From contig NZ_JBFWFX010000008.1 in NCBI RefSeq assembly GCF_050286925.1, forward strand, positions 41,196-105,195: a DNA stretch of 64,000 nt. Direction: 5' to 3'. Below are positions 51,310 to 60,090 of the stretch, piece after piece. The notes under the pieces are model-generated. The model had not been told where the DNA came from, ran no database searches, and saw nothing but the letters and a program-made list of their open reading frames with translations. The first letter of the stretch is position 1. Each line of letters opens with the position of its first letter. The translations under genes and the position numbers were made by a program. This DNA is from Caloranaerobacter sp050286925 (GTDB lineage: Bacteria > Bacillota > Clostridia > Tissierellales > Thermohalobacteraceae).

Positions 51310-51555
51310 ATGAAAAAGAAAAGAACGATAATGGTATTAGCTTTGGCTTTAATGTTGATTATGGCTGTTCCTGTACTAGCCAAGACTTCTGAAAGAATAT
51401 TGGAATATAAAGGTACAAAAGCGATAGCAACATTAGAGACGGATTTTAACTGGTCTGCCTTTGGTAAAGATTATGGAAAGGCAAAAACAAAGTTTACAAC
51501 TGGAAATAATGGTTATAGAGTTGCTGTTAGAATTGAAAGATGGGATGATAAATAG
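51310..51555 (+). CDS. Secreted 81-aa peptide (bacteriocin-like candidate)
   Basis: A signal peptide MKKKRTIMVLALALMLIMAVPVLA with a good Ala-x-Ala-like cleavage site leaves a mature chain of about 57 residues (KTSERILEYKG...RVAVRIERWDDK). It has no cysteine and is rich in Lys, Thr and aromatics, with an FNWSAFGKDYGKAKTKFTTGNNGYR segment. GGGGGA precedes the ATG. The next genes are two permeases and an ATPase. The layout resembles small secreted bacteriocin loci with dedicated ABC protection, but the sequence matches no family I know. Confidence 0.7.
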   Translation: MKKKRTIMVLALALMLIMAVPVLAKTSERILEYKGTKAIATLETDFNWSAFGKDYGKAKTKFTTGNNGYRVAVRIERWDDK

Positions 51556-51623
51556 CTAATATAAAGTTTCCGTTCGTTTTGTGGGCGGAAACTTTATATT
51601 AATATATGTTAAGGAGATGGGTT

Positions 51624-52676
51624 ATGTTTAGAGTATACAAAAGATATAAGATTGTTAGTACGCTTATTATTCTTAATTTTATTTGTGTATTTTTTGCATT
51701 ATTTAACAGCTTACAATCATATACCGAGATTAGAGATGCTTTAAATATACAGAAGCAATATGATTATTCCAGAAGAATAGAAGTAGGAATTTTATTAAAT
51801 AATAATAGTTTAGATTATGAAGATATTATTAAATCTTTGAAAAATGTTAAAGGCAACATTTATTTTAAGAATGCAAGGATTTTTTTCCCTAATATTGATG
51901 GCACATTTGTCTCTGAAGTTATATTGAAACAAACAGAAGAAATACCTGTTCCTTCTATTGGAAGTATTACAAAACTTCCTAGAGGAGAAATTATTATTGC
52001 CGATAATATAACAGATAAAAGCAAAAAGATAGAAGTAAAAGGTAGAACATTAAAAATTTTTGATATCATATCCACGGAAAAAGCACCTTATTCTAAAGGA
52101 CGAATAATTATGAATGGCATAGACTATTTTGATATTTTCCCAGAAACCCTTGAAAACCAAGACGGAATTTTGCTTGAATTTGCTTCTAACAATAATGATT
52201 TAGTAAAAGAATATAAAAAATTCAAAGAAAATTTAAAAAAAGTTTCTAAGAAAATAAATGTATCTTATCGAGAGATAAAAAATGAAGTTCATCCATTCGA
52301 TATTTTAATGTCATCAAAATACTCAATTTTTTTAGCATTATTAGCTTTTGCATTGATTAATACTGTGATTGTTTCACAATACTGGATAGTTGTAAGAAAA
52401 AGAGAAATTAGTATAAGGAAAGCTTTTGGTTGTTCTGACTTTATGATTATAAAAAATATGTCTTTTGAGATATTACAGCTTTTATTATTGGCAGCGGTAA
52501 TTAGCGGCTTACTTCAATTAGTAATATATAAAAGAAATATATTTACCATATCTTTATCCAGTTATGTAATTGCTATACTATCTATTTTAATGGTTTTGTC
52601 AATAACAATGTTTCTATCAATGATAATACCGTCATATTATGTTACTAAAATTCATCCTGCAGATGGAGTGAAATAA
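51624..52676 (+). CDS. FtsX-like ABC permease 1
   Basis: About 350 aa: one N-terminal membrane helix, a 200-residue extracytoplasmic domain, then three C-terminal helices. KREISIRKAFGCSDFMIIKN is the FtsX/MacB-type coupling loop, and it ends in SYYVTKIHPADGVK, as such permeases do. ATG 51624 follows AAGGAGA. It begins the permease-permease-ATPase-lipoprotein operon immediately after the secreted peptide. Confidence 0.82.
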   Translation: MFRVYKRYKIVSTLIILNFICVFFALFNSLQSYTEIRDALNIQKQYDYSRRIEVGILLNNNSLDYEDIIKSLKNVKGNIYFKNARIFFPNIDGTFVSEVILKQTEEIPVPSIGSITKLPRGEIIIADNITDKSKKIEVKGRTLKIFDIISTEKAPYSKGRIIMNGIDYFDIFPETLENQDGILLEFASNNNDLVKEYKKFKENLKKVSKKINVSYREIKNEVHPFDILMSSKYSIFLALLAFALINTVIVSQYWIVVRKREISIRKAFGCSDFMIIKNMSFEILQLLLLAAVISGLLQLVIYKRNIFTISLSSYVIAILSILMVLSITMFLSMIIPSYYVTKIHPADGVK

Positions 52677-52678
52677 TT

Positions 52679-53929
52679 ATGAATTTTGCTTTTAAATCTA
52701 TATGGAAAGAAAAAGGTAGATCGTTATTGATGATATTATTGATTTCTATTTCAGTATTTCTTATCTTAAGGGTTGTAACTACATCATTTGCATTTAAAAT
52801 ACAGCAAAAGATGATTAAGAGTATGTTTAAAACAAATATGAATCGTATATACCGTTTGGATTTTAGTTCAATACCTCCAGGAGAAGAAGGAGAAAAGATT
52901 AATAATATTAAAGAATTTGCTATGAGATATGAAAATGTAAGTGTATCAGCATATGATGAGACAACTTTATATTTTAAAGAATTAAAAAATAACAAAGAAT
53001 ACAGAGAAAGAAATGCTACTATATTAAAAGGAACAATATTAGAAGATTATCCCGGTATTTCTGATGTAGTTATGATAGAACCGAATATGCTAAATTATAT
53101 TAACTTTTCTTTAGAAGAGAATGATTTTAAACCAATTTTAATAGATGGAGAAGAGTATTTACCATTATTTGTAGGTTCTAAATATTCCGATATAATAAAA
53201 GTGAATACCATATTAACTATAGAACATAACAATGCTAAGTATATTGTTAAAGGATATTTAGGTGATAATGATATTTGGTTTAATGATTCTGATCCTATTA
53301 CAGATACGCCAATAAAACTTAGCACAAAATTTTTTGCTCCGTTTTCTGCAAGTGATAAGACTGACAATATGACTCAATTATCAACTGTAGGTAAAATATT
53401 TATTAATTTAGGGGAAAACAAAAATTATCTAAAAATTCTTGAAGAGATAGAAGAATTTGCATTAAATGAAAATGTAAAAATGAGGATAAGTAATTTAGCT
53501 GAATTTATGGAGCTTTGGGAGAAAAGTCAAAAGAACATTGCTAAATTTGGGTATATTTTAGCTTTCACTATTACATTTTGTTCTTTAGTCTCCGTTATTG
53601 CATCGTTATGTGTTTCTGTCTTTTTACGAAAAAAGGAATTTGGTATAAGGATTGCTTATGGTTATTCAAAGAAAGATATCATTTGTTCAGTAATTTTTGA
53701 AAATTTGATATTGGTTGGAATTTCTACTATTGTCGTCTATATGTATTATTTTTTAAAAGTACAAGCTATGAAGTTCACAACAGTAAATGTTTTATTAGTT
53801 ACTTTAAAGTCCTATTCGCTTTGGATTATTACTATTTTTGCATTATTAGTTTTAATTATAATATCAATACTTCCTATAAAGTTGATTTCGGAATACCAAC
53901 CCGTTGATTTAATAGATGGAGGAGAATAG
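52679..53929 (+). CDS. FtsX-like ABC permease 2
   Basis: A 416-aa protein of the same topology: N-terminal helix after MNFAFKSIWKEKGRSLLMILL, a large external domain (about 40-290), then three helices with RKKEFGIRIAYGYSKKDIICS as coupling loop and the ending EYQPVDLIDGGE. It starts 2 bases after permease 1, so the two probably form a heterodimer with the following ATPase (MacB/LolCDE-type mechanotransmission or export). Confidence 0.85.
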   Translation: MNFAFKSIWKEKGRSLLMILLISISVFLILRVVTTSFAFKIQQKMIKSMFKTNMNRIYRLDFSSIPPGEEGEKINNIKEFAMRYENVSVSAYDETTLYFKELKNNKEYRERNATILKGTILEDYPGISDVVMIEPNMLNYINFSLEENDFKPILIDGEEYLPLFVGSKYSDIIKVNTILTIEHNNAKYIVKGYLGDNDIWFNDSDPITDTPIKLSTKFFAPFSASDKTDNMTQLSTVGKIFINLGENKNYLKILEEIEEFALNENVKMRISNLAEFMELWEKSQKNIAKFGYILAFTITFCSLVSVIASLCVSVFLRKKEFGIRIAYGYSKKDIICSVIFENLILVGISTIVVYMYYFLKVQAMKFTTVNVLLVTLKSYSLWIITIFALLVLIIISILPIKLISEYQPVDLIDGGE

Positions 53930-53931
53930 AA

Positions 53932-54612
53932 ATGATAGTTTTAAAAGATATATGTAAATACTATGGAGAAGGCTCTGAAATTATCAAAGCGTTAGATGGA
54001 GTTAATTTGACTATAAAGAAGTCTGAATTTTTATCTATAATGGGGCCATCTGGTTCAGGTAAATCTACATTGCTAAATATTATAGGTTGTATGGATCGTC
54101 CAACATCGGGTGAATACTATTTGGATGGGAAAGATATGACTAAATTAAACGATAAAGATCTTAGTAGAATAAGAAATAAACAAATCACATTTGTTTTTCA
54201 GAACTTCGCTTTAATGGAAAAATATACTGTTTTAGAAAACATAGAGCTTCCGTTGTTGCCACGTAATCTTAATAGAAGGAAAAGAAAGGAACTAATTTTT
54301 AAAGCTGCAAGTCAACTTGGTATTGAAAGCCAATTAAAAAAAATGCCATATCAGTTATCGAGAGGGCAGCAACAAAGGGTTGCTTTAGCAAGAGCTTTAA
54401 TCAGCGGAGCTGATATTATATTAGCAGATGAACCTACTGGAGCTTTGGATCAAAAAAATGGAGAAGAATTAATGAATATATTTCTGAAGCTCAATAAACT
54501 TGGTAAGACGATAATACTAGTTACCCATGATTTAAACGTTGCTAAGTTTTCTAAAAGAATTATTCAAATAATAGATGGGAGGATAATGAAAGATGATAAA
54601 GTTTTATTGTAA
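53932..54612 (+). CDS. ABC transporter ATPase (MacB/LolD type)
   Basis: A 226-aa ATPase. Walker A is GPSGSGKST, the Q-loop VFQNFALM, the signature LSRGQQQR, Walker B IILADEPTGALD and the H-loop VTHDL. It starts 2 bases after permease 2 and overlaps the next gene by 20 bases. It powers the FtsX-like permease pair. Confidence 0.95.
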   Translation: MIVLKDICKYYGEGSEIIKALDGVNLTIKKSEFLSIMGPSGSGKSTLLNIIGCMDRPTSGEYYLDGKDMTKLNDKDLSRIRNKQITFVFQNFALMEKYTVLENIELPLLPRNLNRRKRKELIFKAASQLGIESQLKKMPYQLSRGQQQRVALARALISGADIILADEPTGALDQKNGEELMNIFLKLNKLGKTIILVTHDLNVAKFSKRIIQIIDGRIMKDDKVLL

Positions 54613-55003
54613 TAGAAGAGGAGTATTTTTTTTACTTTGTGTACTTGTAATATTTAGTCTTTCTTTGACAGCATGTTCAAACTCAAAAGAAAGTCATAGT
54701 GTAGAATTTAATTTTATACCAGAAGAATATGAGGAAGAATATAGTGAGATAGAAAAAGAAATTCAAGTTAATAGGGGGTTTGAAAATATTTATATTGAAA
54801 CAAATTTAAATCAAGGTAAAATTGACATTTGGATATATAATCCTGATGGTGAGATGGTGAAAAAAATGAGTGCAGATAGTGAGAACAATATAATTGAAAA
54901 GATTCCTGTTAATAAGAATGAAGGATTATGGAAAATGAAAATAAAAATCGGACAAGATACGGATGGAAGAATAAGAGCCGGTACTGAACTACCTATTGAA
55001 TAA
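54593..55003 (+). CDS. Lipoprotein of the ABC operon
   Basis: A 136-aa protein with an N-terminal helix and lipobox SLTAC. An acidic stretch (EEYEEEYSEIEKE) precedes a small beta-rich domain (GFENIYIETNLNQGKIDIWIYNPDGEMV). It starts inside the ATPase gene, so it is translationally coupled. Membrane-tethered partners of this kind are common in peptide-sensing or immunity ABC systems; that role is inference. Confidence 0.75.
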   Translation: MIKFYCNRRGVFFLLCVLVIFSLSLTACSNSKESHSVEFNFIPEEYEEEYSEIEKEIQVNRGFENIYIETNLNQGKIDIWIYNPDGEMVKKMSADSENNIIEKIPVNKNEGLWKMKIKIGQDTDGRIRAGTELPIE

Positions 55004-55239
55004 TCATTTGTAATTCAAATAATAAAGTTGATAAAGATAAAATTTTGAAAATTATCATAGTTATTTAATAAAAGATGATAAGAGAAATCATAATTTAATT
55101 AGCCAAAGATATTATATTTTATGATCATAGTTAGAGGTGATTTTTGAAAGCGTAATATTAAAAACTAAACCATTGTAGGGCGATTTGAGAAATCTTGAAT
55201 CGCTATTTTTATGTTTAAAAACGAATTAGGAGGGATAAG
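55004..55239. other. Non-coding region before the padR remnant
   Basis: No gene. A hairpin GGGCGATTTGAGAAATCTTG/AATCGCT plus T5 lies near 55179-55210 and may terminate the ABC operon. Confidence 0.4.
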
Positions 55240-55619
55240 ATGTTAGATAATTATTTAGGAAACATAAAAAGATTATTAAAAACATAATTACTACTTGAAA
55301 CTAGTGCGTTGGGCGATTTAATTTTCATAAACAATGTGGACAACAAGAAAAAGGTGTAGACAATGGCAAAGATAGAGTTGTATTTGGACCAGGTACACTT
55401 TATGTCGCAATAAATAATCTACATAAAAAAGCGCGGACTGAACTTTGCCCAGTAGATCCAGAAGAACGAAAAAAGGATTTTATAATAACTGAAGAAGGGC
55501 TAAAACGAGTAAAGCAAGAGATGTTAAGGTTAAAACAAATCTATGAGATAGGAAATGAAATTTTAGAAGAAAGAGGAAGTAACAATCATGAAGTGGTTGA
55601 ACAAAATGTCTCTAGGTAA
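55240..55619 (+). pseudogene. Broken PadR-family regulator gene
   Basis: AGGAGGGATAAG precedes ATG 55240, whose frame (MLDNYLGNIKRLLKT) ends after 15 codons although it looks like a PadR N terminus. Further on, in another frame, the PadR core continues: FGPGTLYVAINNLHKK, then PEERKKDFIITEEGLKRVKQEMLRLKQIYE, ending at 55619. At least one frameshift and internal loss are needed. PadR regulators commonly sit beside ABC exporters. Confidence 0.75.
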
Positions 55620-55636
55620 TGTAAGATGGATACCTT

Positions 55637-55693
55637 ATGCTGATAAAGGAGCTTCCTGAAAAGATTTCGCTTGAAACTGAATATGAGGAATAT
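55637..55693 (+). pseudogene. Remnant of a PadR-associated (HAAS-type) membrane protein
   Basis: ATG 55637 begins MLIKELPEKISLETEYEEYH, which resembles the start of proteins coded directly after padR genes, then runs into a terminator hairpin. Only the N terminus survives. Confidence 0.4.
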
Positions 55694-55729
55694 CACATTA
55701 AAAAGACCATAAATGGTCTTTTTAATGTG
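55694..55729. terminator. Perfect bidirectional hairpin
   Basis: CACATTAAAAAGACCAT-AA-ATGGTCTTTTTAATGTG has 17 perfect base pairs, between converging units. Confidence 0.8.
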
Positions 55730-55759
55730 TGTAAAAGACTTTTTGTGATATTAATCAAA

Positions 55760-56416
55760 TTATTTCTCTTCAATCAAATTATTTAACGAAAGGGATTGTA
55801 AAAATTCAGTTATCTCATTTTTATCTTTATCCCATTCGAACTGATTAACCACAGAGCCATCTGATTCAGTCTTGAGCAATTCCACGTGTACGTTATAATT
55901 TTTGCCCCATAGTTCTTTCTCAAACGTAATAAATTTAAGGTTAGCGCCATCGTGATATATATTATAGGTTACATCTCCTATTTGGATTTTATCTGAAATA
56001 TAATTATCTAATTGTGGTATGAATTGTTTTGATGCATCTTTATAATGGAGTTTAATCACTTCGGAATGTTGATTTTTGTAGCTAACTTCTAGATAATCAA
56101 TCAAAGATAAATCATGTTGCCATTCTAATTTCTTGTTTTTAATTACTTCTTCGTAAAATTTTTGATCAATAAAAGGATCTTCTGTTACAAGTAGATATTC
56201 TAATTCATATCCTAGTAAATTATTGGGAATTATTACATTAGGGTATACTATTTCAAAATCTTTCACAGTTTCAAATAAACACATATTGTTTAGAGCATAT
56301 TCATTTTCTTGTACTTGTTTTATCGTTCCAAACAACTCAGAGCTAGCCAGTACACCTGTTGCTAATCCAATCAGAGATACAATACATACAAATACCCAAA
56401 GTTTTTTCTTTTTCAA
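55760..56416 (-). CDS. Membrane-anchored extracellular protein of unknown function
   Basis: A 218-aa protein with a signal/anchor helix (KKKKLWVFVCIVSLIGLATGVLA) and a soluble outside domain with motifs YELEYLLVTEDPFIDQKFYE and LEVSYKNQHSEVIKLHY, which look beta-rich. No cysteine pattern. AAAAGGAGGG precedes the ATG. I do not recognise the family; the topology resembles proteins coded near anti-sigma factors (DUF4367-like) but this is weak. It is on the minus strand, divergent from the sigma-factor unit. Confidence 0.65.
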   Translation of the reverse strand: MKKKKLWVFVCIVSLIGLATGVLASSELFGTIKQVQENEYALNNMCLFETVKDFEIVYPNVIIPNNLLGYELEYLLVTEDPFIDQKFYEEVIKNKKLEWQHDLSLIDYLEVSYKNQHSEVIKLHYKDASKQFIPQLDNYISDKIQIGDVTYNIYHDGANLKFITFEKELWGKNYNVHVELLKTESDGSVVNQFEWDKDKNEITEFLQSLSLNNLIEEK

Positions 56417-56719
56417 GGTATAACCCTCCTTTTCAAAATAAGTCTACATAAATGTTATCTATTTGATTTTCTTTTGTTATTTGTTATATATATTTTAATA
56501 ATTCTAGTAACCTTTTCACAAATGATAAATTATTTCTTGATTTTCAAATATATTCTATATATAGAATAACATACCCAATTTTTTTTGTCAATACTATTTT
56601 GTGTCATGGTTACTGTCAAGTAAAAGTTGGTTAAAAATTTAATCACCAAATTTTATTAGTTTTAATCGTGCTTTTATGTTCGATAGGACAATGATGTTTT
56701 ATAAAAGTATAGGGGGCTA

Positions 56720-56871
56720 GTGGAAGATGATAAGTTTAAAACAAAAAAACAGAAATTTTACTAAAATATTTTAAAGAGGATGAAATACAAAGACACAAAG
56801 GAACGGTTCTAGTGTATGTAAAAAGAAACCAAAAAACTGTCTCTTTGTATCTATTAGGTAAAAAAATGTAA
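56720..56871 (+). pseudogene. Small gene broken by an A-run frameshift
   Basis: GTG 56720 after AGGGGG gives VEDDKFKTKK, then hits a stop. With one more A in the A7 run at about 56743-56749 the frame would continue TEILLKYFKEDEIQRHKGTV and further to TAA 56869-56871, for 50 residues. Family unknown. Confidence 0.4.
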
Positions 56872-56917
56872 GGTTTTAAAATTATAATGTGTCTAATGGT
56901 TGAAAGGGGGATTATGG

Positions 56918-57439
56918 GTGAGTAAGGAAACAATGAATGAACAAGATTTCAACCGTTTAATAAATGAATATGGTACAGAAATTTTAAGATTATGTTATCT
57001 ATATTTAAAAGACTATCAACTAGCTGAAGATGCATGTCAAGATACATTTTTACGAGTATATAAGAAATTTCATACTTTTAAAGGTAATTCATCAGAAAAA
57101 ACTTGGATTACAAGAATATGTATTAATGTATGTAAGAATTATTTACGAAGTTCATGGTTAAAAAGAATTGTACTAAATGATAAAAAGTTAAAGAATAAGA
57201 AAGTTTCAGATAGAGAATTATTTGATAGACTTGAAGATAACGATTTATTCAAGTCAATAATGAAACTAAAACCAAAATATAGAGAGATTATTTTAATGTA
57301 TTATTATCAACAGTTTACTGTTAAAGAAATAGCAGAAATCTTATGTATTTCTGAATCAAATGCATATGCTAGATTATCAAAAGCAAGAAAAGAATTAAAA
57401 AATAGAGGGATAGGAGAGATGGCTTATGAACAATCTTGA
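56918..57439 (+). CDS. ECF-type RNA polymerase sigma factor
   Basis: About 173 aa. Sigma region 2 is visible as NEYGTEILRLCYLYLKDYQLAEDACQDTFLRVYKKFHTFKG with TWITRICINVCKNYLR. Region 4 is LKPKYREIILMYYYQQFTVKEIAEILCISESNAYARLSKARKELK. GTG 56918 lies 7 bases after AAAGGGGG and is preferred over TTG 56900. It overlaps the following anti-sigma gene by 14 bases, which is the standard coupled pair. Confidence 0.93.
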   Translation: MSKETMNEQDFNRLINEYGTEILRLCYLYLKDYQLAEDACQDTFLRVYKKFHTFKGNSSEKTWITRICINVCKNYLRSSWLKRIVLNDKKLKNKKVSDRELFDRLEDNDLFKSIMKLKPKYREIILMYYYQQFTVKEIAEILCISESNAYARLSKARKELKNRGIGEMAYEQS

Positions 57440-58751
57440 AAATTTAAGAGATTATATAGAGGAAAATTTAGAAAGTATAAAAATTACTGATGATATTAGG
57501 AATGATATAATAAGAAAAAGTAAAATAAATACATATCATAACTTGAAATATGTGGCTATTATAGCGTTACCTATATTGCTAATATTATGTTTAGCTTTTA
57601 GCGATCCAATAAGTTATGCTGCACAGAGAGTATTGAGGTATGTTCCAGGTATAAATAAACTGATATATACAGATGTTAAAAAACAAGCATATGGTCTTTT
57701 AGGTTCAGTAGAAATGCTTATTGGTGAGAAATATATAAAAGTTAATTCAGCTTATACTGAAGGGAATACTGTAACATTAATAATCGAAGGTAATGTACCT
57801 TTGAAAATGGAAGGAAAAAAAGTCTTAGAACATCAGATAATTGCAATAGATGAATATAAAAACGTAGCAGAATTAACATCATGGGATATGATATGGGACT
57901 ATGACGATTATCAATGGAGCGGTAGAATTACTTATACATTCAATGATGTGGTAAAGAAATTTAATATAGTTTATGATAAATATACAATGCCTATAGTTAT
58001 GACTGAATTACCAGAGGTATCATCCAAGGAACGTAATTATATTTCTATAGAAGACATTGGTATTGATATTGCTGTAGTAACTAACTATGTTGAAAATAAG
58101 TTAGAAGTTAATTTATTAGCACAAGCCAATGATTCTGCGAAATCCATTTCTTTTCCATTAAAAGATATTTATCTATTAGACGATAATGGAGAAAAATATT
58201 ATTGTATAAATAATAATTCGGAAAATGTACTTTATTTTGATAGAAAACTGGAGCCATGTATAAAATTAGTTATTCCTTATATTCTAATTGAAGATACAGA
58301 TTTACAAGCTAAAGTAACTATAAGTAAAGATAACGAACTTCCAATTAATATAAAGCTTGGAGATAATAATTTAATAATTAATAGTGTTGAATGGGTCGAT
58401 TATATTGAACGCTTTAATTACAAGACACCAGAAAATGATTGTAAGCTAATAGAAAAAGCAGCACAAAAAGTAAAGTTGATTATTAATAAAAATCTAGTTG
58501 GAACAAAAGAATTGAAATTATATAATATTTTAGCCAATGTAGATGAAAATGAATTAAATAAGTATATAGTGGAAGGTGTTAAGTGTATATTTGTGGATCC
58601 TAGCGAAGAAAATAATTCAAAAATTACTAATGACGATTATAAAGAATTAATCCTTTCTAATATAAAAGAAGGACAACAAGAGATTAATGTAACATTTACA
58701 AATCCTATTTTTTATACAACTAATAAAGTAATAATCCCTATACAGCCTTAA
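57426..58751 (+). CDS. Membrane anti-sigma factor, DUF4179/DUF5643-like
   Basis: A 441-aa protein. A short cytoplasmic N terminus (residues 1-40) could hold the sigma factor. A single membrane helix (VAIIALPILLILCLAF) follows, then a DUF4179-like segment (AAQRVLRYVPGINKLI) and a long extracytoplasmic beta-rich region with a DUF5643-like part (GIDIAVVTNYVENKLEVNLLAQ). It overlaps the ECF sigma gene. It would release the sigma factor on an external cue, which is not known. Confidence 0.85.
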   Translation: MNNLENLRDYIEENLESIKITDDIRNDIIRKSKINTYHNLKYVAIIALPILLILCLAFSDPISYAAQRVLRYVPGINKLIYTDVKKQAYGLLGSVEMLIGEKYIKVNSAYTEGNTVTLIIEGNVPLKMEGKKVLEHQIIAIDEYKNVAELTSWDMIWDYDDYQWSGRITYTFNDVVKKFNIVYDKYTMPIVMTELPEVSSKERNYISIEDIGIDIAVVTNYVENKLEVNLLAQANDSAKSISFPLKDIYLLDDNGEKYYCINNNSENVLYFDRKLEPCIKLVIPYILIEDTDLQAKVTISKDNELPINIKLGDNNLIINSVEWVDYIERFNYKTPENDCKLIEKAAQKVKLIINKNLVGTKELKLYNILANVDENELNKYIVEGVKCIFVDPSEENNSKITNDDYKELILSNIKEGQQEINVTFTNPIFYTTNKVIIPIQP

Positions 58752-58811
58752 TAAAAAAAGAAAGTCCTTGAATTAAAAAGGATTAATTTAGTGGCTTAAT
58801 TTATAGCGTAT

Positions 58812-59300
58812 TTAGAAAAATATTTCAAGTTTAATTTTCAAAGGTTAAAATAGTAAATGGCAACTTAAAAGTACTAAAAAAACATTATTTACAAATAATA
58901 GAAAGTAATTTATAATAAAGTTAAACAGAAAACAAATAATATAAACAAAAAGTGAACGGAGAGAGGAATATGGAAATACTAACTATAGGAGAAAAGATAC
59001 GAAAGTTAAGAAAAGAAAAAAATATGTCATTAAGAGAATTAGAAAGTAACTAACAATAACATAACAACACGAGGTACTGTATATGAATTAGCTGATGAAA
59101 ATCATGGCAGATTGAGAGGATAAAAAGTTTAGTAATAATAATTATATTTATTTAGATACAGGATGCGAGAATATGGTATACCCAAGAACGCCAAATAAAA
59201 AAACCTACTAACTCAAATAAATGTCGGCAAGCATGTTAGGTAGAGTTAATAGGCTGCTTAATATAAAGTATATAGTGAATATATGTGAAATTCAAGAGTT
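58812..59300 (+). pseudogene. Decayed second copy of the HTH-TPR/pro-peptide cassette
   Basis: 58813-59042 repeats 49226-49454 almost base for base, including promoter, ribosome binding site and the first 24 codons of the regulator. Then about 1.3 kb (49455-50765 in the intact copy) is missing, and 59044-59280 continues as 50766-51000: peptide tail, 22-aa ORF and hairpin. The fused frame MEILTIGEKIRKLRKEKNMS...RELESN stops at once. The peptide tail reads GTVYELADENHGRLRG, five positions changed or shifted from the intact copy. Confidence 0.88.
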
Positions 59301-59361
59301 GAATAGTAGAATTAGTTTATATAGTTTCAGCTTATACAATGGTTCTTGGTGAGGTGATTGT

Positions 59362-59634
59362 ATGAATATTCTGAATATTTTAAATCCAAAAAGTTTGTTG
59401 ACTACTTTTTTATTATTTTCATTCTATTACATATATGAAAGAATTCTAAAAAATACTGCATTTACCAAAATAGGCAAATCACTTTCATTACTACTTTTTA
59501 TTTGTTCTACCCTATTAATAGATTTTTTTGAAATAAAGAACGAGTATTTATATTGGTTATTTATGGCAATACCAACGTTCTTTGTTCTTAACTTATTTAA
59601 TAAACAAGATGGGCGGAAGAATAATGAACAATAA
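59362..59634 (+). CDS. Small membrane protein, 90 aa
   Basis: Three hydrophobic segments (SLLTTFLLFSFYYIY, IGKSLSLLLFICSTLLIDF, YWLFMAIPTFFVLNLF) and a short charged tail. GAGGTGATT precedes ATG 59362. It overlaps the next secreted protein by 11 bases, so they are a coupled pair, as in toxin/immunity or peptide/accessory arrangements. Family unknown. Confidence 0.65.
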   Translation: MNILNILNPKSLLTTFLLFSFYYIYERILKNTAFTKIGKSLSLLLFICSTLLIDFFEIKNEYLYWLFMAIPTFFVLNLFNKQDGRKNNEQ

Positions 59635-60052
59635 ATTTAAACGTATAATAACCATGATTATTGTATTAACAATGTGTTTTTCAAGTATACAGGCGTTTGT
59701 ATTTGATGATAACAGAAACATAAGTTCAAAAAACAATAAAGATAAAACAGAGGAAATAACAATAAATACAGATATGGGAACTTTCTATATAAGAGAACTT
59801 ACTGATGAGTCAATAAAACAATATATATTAAATAAAATTATGGAATATAAAAACTCTACCAACTCAAATTTTATATCACCTCTTTATGTACCTAATCCAG
59901 GAAATGGCTCCATATTACTATATGGTCCTTATCGAAGATATAGTTACAACAGATTAACTAAGAGTATTATAAAAGCAGTTTGTGATTTTGCTATATTGGC
60001 GGTACCTTTATATTATTTAAATTTCAATGTTTGGGTGTTAAATTTGCTCTAA
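59624..60052 (+). CDS. Secreted hypothetical protein, 142 aa
   Basis: MNNKFKRIITMIIVLTMCFS and the following SSIQA form a signal peptide. A hydrophilic region (ISSKNNKDKTEEITINTDMG) leads to a tail with GNGSILLYGPYRRYSYNRL and a hydrophobic end (CDFAILAVPLYYLNFNVWVLNLL). The start at 59624 overlaps the membrane-protein gene. It could be a secreted peptide precursor or anchored protein; no family recognised. Confidence 0.6.
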   Translation: MNNKFKRIITMIIVLTMCFSSIQAFVFDDNRNISSKNNKDKTEEITINTDMGTFYIRELTDESIKQYILNKIMEYKNSTNSNFISPLYVPNPGNGSILLYGPYRRYSYNRLTKSIIKAVCDFAILAVPLYYLNFNVWVLNLL

Positions 60053-60090
60053 ACTTTTGACACTATGCAAAAAGATAGGAGAGAATAATT

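Noticed and set aside
51310..51555. Assignment of the secreted peptide to the lactococcin 972 family
   Set aside because: Size and ABC context fit, but the family motifs are not visible and two permeases replace the usual single large one.
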